This document shows positions 29,901-41,900 of a stretch of 64,000 bases of DNA, piece after piece. Source of the stretch: Patiria pectinifera (Eukaryota > Echinodermata > Asteroidea > Valvatida > Asterinidae); assembly GCA_029964075.1 (NCBI GenBank), contig CM057144.1:8331281-8395280 (forward strand). Direction: 5' to 3'. The stretch's first letter is position 1, and every line of letters begins with the position of its first letter. The translations under genes were made by a program, and so were the position numbers. The notes beneath the pieces were generated by a model that did no database searches, was not told where the DNA came from, and worked only from the letters and a program-made list of their open reading frames with translations.

Positions 29901-32900
29901 GAACCCCGCCCCTTTTTTTAATATGGCTCAGGCTGCCACGCCCCTAAAAGGGTGTGTTTGCGATGGCTCCACATCTGGATTTGTTTTTCTCATGAATGTC
30001 AATGTCTGTGGAAAGTTCCATTTCTCTATGAGTGTGGGAACAATATTTCCAGGGTGGGCATAATGAAAACCCCGTCCCCCCTTTTCTTATATGGTTGCCA
30101 CGCCCCTAAAAGGGTGTGTTCGAGATGGCTCCACATCTGGAATTTTTTTTCTCATGAATGTCAAAGTTTGTGGAAAGTTCCATTTCTCTATGAGTGTGGG
30201 AACAATATTTCCAGGGTGGGCATAATGAAAACCTCGCCCCCCTTTTTTTCTTATATGGTTGCCACGCCCCTAAAAGGGTGTGTTCGAGATGGCTTCACAT
30301 CTGGAATTTGTTTTCTCATGACTATAAACGTCTGTGGGACGTTTTATTCGTTCATGAAATATGGGCACAATGTTTTCCAAAGTGGGCATAATAGTTAAAC
30401 CCCCCTTTTCTTTTAATGGCTGCCACGCCCCCAAAAAGGTACTTTTGTGGTGGCTCCGAATCAGGAAAACAATAATAATCTATATAATTATGTCTTTGTG
30501 AAGTTTCCTGCTTTTGTAACAAGTGGGAAAAACCGTTTTCACTGCGGGCACGACAAGTCCCGCCCCCCTTTTTTTAAATGGATGCCACGCCCCTAAAAGG
30601 GTAAATTTGCGATGGCTCCACATCTAAAACATTTTCTCGCATGAATATAAACATCCGTGGCAAGTTTCACGCTTTTATGCAAAAGTGCACAATTTTTTCA
30701 CATATCCGCTGGACTATTAATAACACCTTACTTCCGGTTTATATGACATCACAGTATTTGGGAGCAAAGGTCAACATTGCAATGGATATCATTATTTGGG
30801 CTACGAAGTATACAACAATGGATCAAATGAAAAAATTAAAATTTGGGTGACTGCTCTATGTTCCGACACCCCTATGTTCCGACAACCTAGATTGTGTTAC
30901 TCCCGGTTAGGGTTAGGGTTAGGGTTAGGAATAGGAATATGTGCAGTCGGAACATAGGGGTGTCGGAACATAGAGGTGTAACCAAAATTTGAAATATGAT
31001 CATTTTCAAATTCTCCTTGAAGTAACTTCCGGTCTGATGACGTCATAAATTTGAAACCTTGCCAAATTATTTGTGGTTAATCAGGAAAAAAACAAGGGGC
31101 AATTTGGAAAATTTGAACAGTGGTTTTTAAAATTAAGGAAAACAAACACTGTTTTATGTATCGCTAGGCGGCGCCCTTTTGGATTATGACGTCATCACAC
31201 TGTTTTTTGAGTCTGGCATTCCTCTCTAAACACTTTCATAATTAATATGTCTGTAGTATAATTCTTGGACCGCTTTTGAGTTATATTCAGCTTATATTGC
31301 ACTGCTGGTAACACCAGAAGACGGAAGTAAAGATCAAGGGGTTTTGTGTCCCGGAACAAGAAATGTTTCTCACGGCATAGTCTACAACCTCACGAAAAAA
31401 ACCCAAACATGATACTCTATTTAATAGTTAAAAGATATAACGCAAACTAGTTTGTCACAACTTGCCCTTAAATCGCTTGTGATTTGATACCTGATGACGT
31501 CATGATGACATAACAAAATTTATAACATCTTCGTAACATGGTAGAAGTTCACACTAGGTTTAATGATCATACCGTAAACCGTTTTGAAGAAATTTTGCTT
31601 TCAAATTAGGTTTTGCCCTTCACTGACGTTTAAACACTGTATACTCAGTGTGTTACCTCCCGAGTGAAAGTTGGAAAAAACGGGATCAGTTGGCCGGTTC
31701 CGTTGGTCGAACCGGCCAACCGATCCCATTAGCTCGGTGGTCGAGTGGTACGACGTCTGCACTAGAAAGCAGGAGGTCGTGGGTTCGAGTCCCACCCGAG
31801 TGATTTTTTTCCAACTTTCAAAATCCTCTTTGCCAAAGTGGAGGAATTTGGAGGATTGAAGTTACATGGCAAAAGTGCGTTACTGATTTCGTAGGAGGCA
31901 CTTTGTCAAGGTCTTGGGCCAGACCTTGTGTTGTTTTTGCTCATTTTGCCTGGATTATGCTTGAAATCCTCCGTACTGCTCCAGGATGTCACTGGCTCTG
32001 CCTCAACATATTGACAGTCACTGCCGCAGGATTTTGCAGGATTCAGGCAGTGGTCAACCCTCCACGGACCATATTCAAGATATAGTGGAAGAATTTGCAG
32101 GATTGAGGCTAAATGCCATTTTTACAAGGAGGCAGTTGGAGAATTTTTCAGGATTGAGGCTATATCCTAGCAAAAAGGCCAAGGGAGTTGGAGTTAAGTT
32201 GGCCCTGGACCTCATGTCGTAAAGGGCTTCCTCTGCGCTTGCATTAGTTCTCAGAGCAAATTCCCCAACACAGATCCCCCTTTTCTAAAAAAAAAACCTG
32301 GATCCACACCTGGTGTTAAGTATGAAACAGGCTTTTATTCCAAAACAGAAGATTGGTGAAACAAAGTGTAAAGATCTACATACATGTACGAGTTAATGCT
32401 AGCAATCAAAAGAAATGATTTTACCAGTGCGATAGATGGATCCAGATTATGGGTATTCATACGGCATGCATGATCACAATGGTAGCTTTCATCTTGCAGG
32501 AATCCCCATTTGTCGGTAGTAAGTGCTGGCTGGGTGGTGTGAGGGTCCAGATAAATAAGTTCATCTCCTGTGACAATCATAAAAAACTCTTCCTAGTCAA
32601 GGTGTTAAATGTAATGCTTTATCTGCTTCACATTCTTTTGTAGCCAGGTAATTTGGATATGGCCTTAGTACATGTCATGCAGACCCACGAAGTCTCACGT
32701 ATTTGGCGTGTGTCACACGCCTCTGAGTCAATTCACACACATGCACGTAGGACAACCATAACTCACATGCCTAATGCTAAATTGTTCTAAAAAAACCTTT
32801 TTTTAAGGTTGTTTTTAGAAAAAGAATACGGAAACAAGTTCCGTGTTTAGGGCTAAGCATTTTTGTGATCTCAGTTCTACATGAAGATCATAATTATTAT

Positions 32901-35900
32901 TTATATTGCCACGCAGCATGGCAGAGACACCTCTTCATAAGGGCCAGCCAATGGCCTTGTAATGGGACTATATTGCAGTATACATACAGGTGTACCAGTA
33001 CAGGTGCATCGAGTGTATGCCAACAATGTGTTTTGCAATAATTCCTGCTTGATATTTTCTAATGTGACGCATCCCCTAACATGGCGTACCTTGATTTTTC
33101 ACCTGTATTAACATTGCTATTATATTCACCTCAAATTTCACAGGATCTAGCGTAATTTCATCAAGCTTTAAGCAGTCGCTTTCATAAATCTTGAGTTTAG
33201 GTCTATGTACCCATTATAAAGTTAACGTAATAAAGTTTATCGTGCCATTTTTCAAAAATTAGAAAAGTAAGTTGCTGACAAAGTGAATTGATTTGCTGAT
33301 TAATTATGCAAGACAACCATCTCTTGACCTCTAGATTTCGACCATTCACCGGGTGCTTTCTATATCAGGTCTTGTCATGAACATCTATAAATAATACCTA
33401 TACACGCTGTGAACTGAGCACAAAAGTCTGCAGTCACACATTCTGTAAAGATATGTTACGCAATATGCCCGCAATATTAGAGCCGACCAATCACGCTCAT
33501 GGCTAGGTTTTGTAGATCTGTATTTCAAAAACACTGCATATGAATCGACTAATCACAGTTTTAGTCCTGATTTTGGAATAAAATTAACTGTCACAAACTA
33601 GTAACGTCGATACTGATTGGCTGGCACACGGCATGACATAAAATTGCATTCCTAGATATATCAGACATTCAACCGGAAATAGGGCTCCATAGACAATGGG
33701 TGAAATTCAGACTAAAACATTTCAAGCCATGTCTATTCAAAATACTGTGGCATACATGTTGTGTGTGTGTCACATAATACACATACCGGTACAGCACCAA
33801 TCCACAAGTGTTGGTTCTTGAATCTCCGCAGAATGTGATGCACAAAAAAGACCAGTTTTAGGATTTGTGGACGTTAACATCCTACTTTTAATGCTCATTT
33901 TCAATTATCCTTTCATTTAAAACACAATTTGTAGCCCATTTAGGCATTTTCCAAAACATCCCTTTAAAGGGTCATTTTTCTATGGTGTTTTATCTAGAAA
34001 GTACACAAGTACATGTAAGTCCAATTTCACTGTAACTTGGTATACATGTATCTAAACCGGGATGTGTTATAGATGGAATTTGAAGTGACGTCATCATGAC
34101 GTCACAGGGTCATTTCAAACAGCCGAAACAGCTGGTGTTTGTCCAAACATACCTCTTCTTCGAGTGTTTCATTTCTAGTTCTATTAAACTTGAAGTCAAT
34201 TTTCTTGTTTCTAGTCGATTCAGATCTACATGTGATCTGCTTTTCTTTGTCATGATTTTCTTCCTCTCTTTGCTGATGTTGAATTTGGCTTTGCACCTGC
34301 TCCATCGTGTTCACTATCTGTATTAAATCTGTTACTGACACTCACTATGTAGACTATTTCATCGGTGCACAACCCATTTAGATTTTTCATGTCCATTTGC
34401 GACTGTCTTTCTTCTTGAAAAAAGTGTGTGCTTTAATTATTTATTATTTTGGCAAATACAAACATACAGTGGTACATAAAATATGAACGTGTTACATGTA
34501 AATACAAAGCCAAGAATAACCCAAAAAGCTGTTTATAAGACGGATTATTGCCACTGGGGTCCTTAGAAAACAAACAAACATACAAGTACATTATAAAAAG
34601 TTCAATAAAATTACATAGGAAATTGCAAAGAATGATCATTAAAAAATGATCATTACAAACTTGGCTGTTTAAAAAAATGACTGAGAAGAGAGATGCTCTT
34701 TCACTGCCATTTTAAATTGAGGATGATTGTTGGAACATTTGATGCTGTTGGGAAGTAAATTCCATTCATGAATTCCGGTATAAAAAAATGTATTGCATTC
34801 TGGCCCTTTTATTCTTGGAACAACAAAATTGGTTGAACTGCCCCTGGTAGAATAATTATGTATATCTGAAACCTTCCTTAATTAATTACAGGGGAAGTCT
34901 GGTGCCATTTCATGAAAACTTGTATAAACATGATTCAGCTTGAGTTGTGTAACATGGTCATTGACACTTGCCCATGCCCAGCTTGTTCAGTTCAGTTTGA
35001 CCAATAATGTGATCTGGAATCCATGTTTAATCAATACCGGACTAATACATTTTGGGTAATTTGGAGCCTTTTCTTAAATTTTACCAACAAGTCAGAGTAC
35101 AGGGCCGGATGAACAACAATAGTATTACTGCACATACATTTCAATTATGAATATGATTCGATAAAATGAGTTTTTAAATTTTTGCAAAGACAGATAGTGA
35201 GGGTAACAGTTTAAGAGAGTCATCTAAACTATTCTAGTACAAGGTGCCTTGATGAATCACACTGTTTTTTGACATTGACGTTCTGTTAAATTGGACAAAC
35301 AATTTTCCCTTAGCACTACTTTGAGTGTTATATACATGAACGTTAGATGCTAAGGTAAAACAAGAATCAAAACAGGACGGGAGTAGATTATGCTTAAATT
35401 TAAACATTAATTTTCCTAAATTAAGGTAATATAAGTCATTACATGTACATTGTAATACATTTAATTTAGCAAATAATGGAGCAGAATGATCACGATAGCC
35501 AGCATTTGAAATTACACGAACTGCTCGCTTCTGTAAAGTAAGTAATTTGTTACACTTAGATGGCAAACTGCCCCAGGTCAAGATTGAGTAATTTAAGTAT
35601 GGTAAAACAAATGAATTATACAATGTTAATAAAATCTTACTCGATTTCAAACGATTCATTATTCCAACGTTCTTTGATATTTTTGTCGCTACTTCATCAA
35701 TATGATGTTTCCAAGTGAGATTTTCATCAATAGTTACACCCAGGAATTTAGTTATCTTAACCTGATTAAGCCTTGAGTTATTCAAATTCAGAGGAACAGA
35801 TTGTGTGTACTTGTACTGATTGGCACAAAAAATCATATAATTTGACTTGACGACATTAATAGATAATTTATTTGCGAGAAGCCATGTACTGATCTTTTCA

Positions 35901-38900
35901 AGTTCCATATTTAGGTTACTAATTGCTTCATCTACATTATCGTGAGTGTACAACAAACTTGTATCATCTGCAAATAAACAAAATGTTACAGTGTCTGAAG
36001 TATTACATATATCATTAATATAAAGAAGAAATCGTAAAGGACCCAATACGGAACCCTGAGGTACCCCACACGTAATGAATCGGCTAGTTGAAGTTACAGA
36101 TTGAAACGATACATACTGGTTTCTGTTACACAGATAACTTTTCAGAAGGTCCAAAGCTGTTCCCCGCACTCCATAATGATTTACTTATTTACTTATAAGA
36201 ATATCGTGATTTACAGTATCAAATGCTTTTGATAAGTCTAAGAAAATGCCTATGGAGAGATTATTTTGATCAATTGCATTACATAATTTATTAACTACAT
36301 AAGATATCGCTAATTCAGTTGAACGATTTTGTCTAAATCCAAATTGAGACTCAAAAGGATATTATTTTTAGTGATAAAAGATCTATACTAATCGTTTATA
36401 AATAAGCTTTTCAAATAGTTTTGAAAATGTAGATAAGACTGATATGGGTCTATAGTTGGTAATGTTATGCTTACAACCTTTTTTATATATCGGTGTTACT
36501 TGGGCTATTTTTAGATCATCGGGAAAAACTCCAGCTGCCAAACACTTGTTAAAGATGTCAGACAAAGGCTTAGCTAAAGAATACCATGCTTGTTTGATGA
36601 CAGAAGAACTTAAACCATCAAATCCAGGGGCCTTCGTAAATGTTCGTAATGAAATGATCACTGAATTCATCCTGGTCGTAGTAATAGCAATTTTTTTTCG
36701 GGAATATCAAAATTTGTATCTGGATCTATATCAGAAGTCATTCAATAGGGTATGTTTATTGGTTAATTAAAAAAAAACCCAAAAAACCCCATATCAAGCA
36801 CGAAATATAACTCACCAGAATAAGCAGGATAAACTTGTGACGTCGGCTTGTCTCACACTGAGGCACAAATACACACACATAAAACAAAGGACATGAATAG
36901 AGCAGTGAAGATTAAATGTAAGTGTACATTGTGATGCATCGTTGACTTCAGGCGTCTCCCTCAAGACAGAATGATCTGAACGGGCCATCTTGGATCTTGT
37001 ACCTGATCATGGCTGGTACTGACCAAGGAATGTACGCAAAGTGGACCCACTCCTCTCTTTGAATGCGTCGCAGGTGCATTTCCCTCAGCTGCTTGCGTTG
37101 GGCCCTGACTTTGGGTGTGACGTCGTCCGTTATGAAGATGTTGTTGCCCTTGAACTTGTTGTTCTTCAGATGTTTTGCTGCATTCTTTAAGATGAATTGG
37201 CAATCGCTGTATCGAAGAAGCTGGCAGTGAATTGGTCTTGGGCGTGGTGAGCTGAGTGCTGCAGCTGAGCCTGTACCGGATGGTGGACCCGTGCGATGTG
37301 CCCGGTCGATCTGAATCTCGTCGGCACCCTGGAGCTTCAGATGACTGGTCAAGAGCTAATGGACGAAGTCCTCGCACGATTCCGATCCGGCCTCAGATCT
37401 CTCAGGAATGCCGTGGATGATAACGTTGTTACGGTGACTTTGATTGTGGATGTCCACAATCTTGTCTTTTAGGTTCCTGATGAGTGGGGTGCTGCAGCTG
37501 AGCCTGTACCGGATGGTGGACCCGTGCGATGTGCCCGGTCGATCTGAATCTCGTCGGCACCCTGGAGCTTCAGATGACTGGTCAAGAGCTAATGGACGAA
37601 GTCCTCGCACGATTCCGATCCGGCCTCAGATCTCTCAGGAATGCCGTGGATGATAACGTTGTTACGGTGACTTTGATTGTGGATGTCATCAATCTTGTCT
37701 TTTAGGTTCCTGATGATCTGCAGGTTGTACTCGGTTTTTGTGTTGATCAGTGTTTTGATGGCATCATGACTTTCCTGGACAAACGTTACAGATGTTTTGA
37801 GTTCAGCGATGTCTGTGGCATTTGAAGACACCTGCTGGTGGGTCTGTTGGTGCTTAAGCTCTAGGGAGCTCAGTCGTGATTCAATGTTGGTGATTGACGC
37901 CAGAACCTTGTCAAGCTTGTCGTCAATGATCGATAGCTTGTCACTGCATAGGCATGACGCAACATAGCCGCCATCTTGGTCGCTGTCATTCGGGCTCGGG
38001 AGATTTTTTTTTGAGCTGGGTTTTCCGTGCTTTCGTTGCTGGATCCTTGACGTTCATGGTAAGATGTGTTTTTCTAAGATGACTGTAAACAGTAGTGGCA
38101 ATATTTCTTCCAAAATGACGCAAAATGTATGTAAAAAGAGGGAGAGCAGATAGTACACAACCTTACTCGTCACGCATCACTTAATGTCTAGATCACAGAA
38201 TTTGCAATGTTCTCACCAGTTAGACTCTGATCGAGTGTTATGCCCAGATATTTAACTGAATGTTATCTTGAGTTGATTAACCTCTGCAAATTCCACAAGT
38301 CTATCTCCTCTAGCAGCATTCGTTTCTCTTTGGAGTAATACTAAAACATTTCCCACTGGAGTTAGAGAAAGCATTGAAGAAAGCTGGACCATTGATGTTA
38401 GATACCACAGGGACACAATAAGATTCTCAAGTGCATTCTCGAGCTCAGTTACCCATTAAGAAGTTGCTCAAAGAAAAGTGAGGAGTGGTAGGATGCCAAG
38501 ATGTGGTTTCAGCACAGCAGGTGACGGGTCACTGCAAGCATTGTGTCCTCCTATATGGTAGTGCTTGGATTGAGTTCCCAACTGGTAGGATCCATGTCAA
38601 CACACCATTCTTCGTGGGTATGACGTAGCTCTGTGCATGAAAACATCTGTGTAAGGTTTAATACTGGGCAATAGTAAACGTTAGAGTTACCACAGATCCA
38701 ATCATCCCAATCCACTTTGGATGAGCTTTTCTAATTCCATCGTTGTTGACACTGAGGTAACACCAGAACGCAGTTCTTTTTCCAGTTAAGAGCACAAGAG
38801 AATCCTGTCCGGGCATCAAGAAGAAGGGCACCACAGGCTGTAATTCACATTTGTCATGCAGGACAAAATTCATGTATCTGCGATTCCAGTCTGATAAGGA

Positions 38901-41900
38901 CAAGGTTTACTTCTTTTTTCAATTTTAGTGGACGGGGGTTTCTTCGAGCCCTGAGTAAGTCCTTACATTTTTGCATTAATATACCGGTACACCTAATAGG
39001 TCCTTGTTTCTTTACCTTTGTATTATTTATTGTATATAGGCTTAGTTTAATCATGCTCACCGCCTATATTTCTGTTCCTTTCATGTATTTTCAGGTTTAT
39101 TTTTAGATGTGGTTTGTTGCGTCTCTTGCCAAGCTGGCCGCCATGGAAAAAACGCGCATTGTGAGCCAGCCAGGCGCGAGCACGGCTGGTCCACCCAAAC
39201 CCATGTATATCCCTGGTGACGAGCCATTCAAGGGAGTTACTAGGAACAATGGCATCGCTTGCAAAGTGCTTGAGAAGGTCTCTATTGAGTCTTACACTGA
39301 AAAATTCCGCGAATGCATGCCTGAAAAACGAATAGTTTCTACTAGTCGCATTTCAAACCAGGGAGGATGGGGCTCCTTCTTGGAGCTCTTCCACCAGATT
39401 AAGGTGGGCGCAGAAGTGTGCCCTCACCTACCCACTGTCATGCTGTTGCTAGGCATTTGTATATCCATGGTGACGGTGCACATAAAGGAACCGCCGATGG
39501 GTGGGGGAATGGAACTTCAGACAATGGAACTTCTTCAAACCACCAAAAAAAATAAACAAATCAATTTCCACGCCTTTTTCCAAAGCACATTGCTTGTCCC
39601 TTGATCAGTTAGTTTCATCAAGTGCCGGGTGTTACCGACGAGAGAATGTACGAAAATTTGCTCCAAGCCAAAAATAGGCAGCTTCTGTTGAGGTTTTGCA
39701 TTATACTGGAGACCACAAATTTCCGACTTTACCAACCCTATTTTGAAAGGCATGTAATCAAAAGCAAAAGCAATTTTGTTCTTGTCCTTATTTCTGAATT
39801 TGAAACTTCCTATCAATCCATACTTTTCCAGTTTAGGAAGTTGTAATGTTTGTGAAATTTTGATTCTTTTTTATTGAAAACTATTATAAATTATATGTGA
39901 ATTTTAAGGAAAAATCTATCTTAAAGACCCCCAGATTTGTTATAAAATGCACAGAGAGTTTCTGAAATCAAGTGTTAAACTTTCGGGGCCCGCTTACCAC
40001 ATTGTTGCTTTGCAAGTTGCTGAACCATGGCAAAACTTCCCCCACGGGTTTAAAAAAATCCTGGGGAGAACCCTGCTATCTGCAAGACATTGCTTTGTAT
40101 AGTAATTTAAATGTTGCCACACCTTTGGCATGTTAAAATGCATTGAATATATGTTTGTAGTGGTACAGGTATATACTACAAAATTAGCAACCATGCAGGT
40201 TTAAGCTACAGTCCATCATTTGCAGCTATCCAAGTAACTGACACAATTATTGTTGAAAAGCACACTTGGTTCCGCCAAGATAGTAATGGGATTAAACTCC
40301 CTGTGAAATTGTTTTTTTCTGACATCCTGTCATTTTGAAGAAATCAATGAAAGAAGGCAATTTCCAAAGATGCACCTAAAGACGCAATGTTGGAAATATC
40401 TGTTAGTAGCGGTGTTGTGGTCGAGTATTTTTATATATTTCGAAGTACTGAGTACTGCCGAGTACTTAGGTTGCCGAGTACGAGTACTTGTACTTCCGAG
40501 TACGAGTACAAGAAAACTTATATTTCCAAATACAGCCGAAAAATTATGTGCACTGTTAATCACTTGTGATACAAACTAGGAATCGTCTTTGTAGCATTTA
40601 TTTGAAATTATTATTTTATTTAGCAGTCCCAATGTTGTGCCAAACTTTTCAGTGATGCAAGCAGCGCAAAACATGTGAGCTGCGTTGTGGCGTTTCATAC
40701 CATATTGCATAAATTCTTTGTGATCTCTGAAGCCAAACTGCACGACAGGGGATACAGATGACGTATTTCATGATTTTCATCATGAACAAGTTACAAAAGT
40801 GCCACAAATTCTTCACAGGCCGACACTTTTTAACAAGTGAACCTGGACGGTGCAACGTGCAACGTGATAGATTCGTGTACTCGAATATCAATACTGATAT
40901 CAATACGTGCAAAGTGGCAGATTCGTGGTAACGTACATGTACATGTACTACGCATATAGTCTGCTTCCCAGACATGACAATCCTAGGCCTGTGTTTGCCT
41001 AGGCCTGTGTTTGTGTCGGTGGGCTTGATGCTGGAACCAGACAAGGGGCCGTTTTCCCCACCCCAGCTTCAGCTCCATCTCTTTCTCCATTCGTGCAGGT
41101 TGGCAATGGGGCTGGACCCGGATAGGAGCCGAAACAGGGGGTTCGGAAAACAGCCTTGCCAAAGTTAATCGAACGACCATTTTGAGGAAAACCTCGGCGT
41201 TTCACGTAAATGTTTGGCCATTGTGCCCACATATGGCAAATGGGTCATTGTGCCTAATTAGCCTGCCCAGGCCCAGTCAGACTGATATACAGACCCACTC
41301 ACGGCTAGCTGGTAATTGTGTTTGTCCGGACGTGCCCAGATGACAGTCGGAAAGCTTTTCTCTGCAAGCCAATCTACAATTTCAAACTGAAAGTATCGAT
41401 AAAATAAGGCATGGTGAGTCAAGCTATACCATTTTTTTTCTTCGAGTATGGATATTCGAGTATCCGTGCCTTGATGATCGAGTACTAGTACTTTGCTGCC
41501 CGAGTACGAGTACCATTCATTACACACAATGAGCCATTTGCTGTATGGAAGTGCTTGTACTTGACTCAGAAGTACTCGTAATTGTACTTCGAAGTACAAG
41601 TACTCATATTCGTACTCAGAAGTAGAAGGACTCGTACTCGGAGACCTGTTCTTGTACTCATAAGTACAAGTACTTGTTCTTGTACAAGTACTCGTACTCA
41701 GTAACCTAGGTTCTCGGCAGAACTAAGTGTTCGGAAAAAAGTACTCGACTACAATACAGGTTAGTAGTTCGTTTTTGTTACCTTCAACAGCCTTATCTCA
41801 CCAGGCATTGCACAGTGGTTCCTGACTCAATCGTTTAATCAGATAACCAATAATTGATCCTACCTGAAGACTCACACCAGTAAAGCCCAGTTCATACTCG

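Larger units (their letters stand above)
30722..31612. repeat. Repeat family K, copy 2
   Basis: Matches 590-1260 (ACTTCCGGTCTGATGACGTC, TGTTTCTCACGGCATAGTCT) and contains several TGACGTCAT sites. It is interrupted by the foldback at 30850-30980. Confidence 0.8.

Noticed and set aside
29866..30398. Open frames repeating a WLHIWN..HECQ..WKVPFLYECG peptide (also 27962-28324 on the other strand)
   Set aside because: They follow the 162-bp minisatellite unit, whose length is close to a multiple of three. Both strands and both arms show it, and composition is not protein-like.
31733..31803. Functional tRNA gene
   Set aside because: The 8-nt anticodon loop, imperfect acceptor stem, second decayed copy at 23221 and repeat flanks point to a SINE head.
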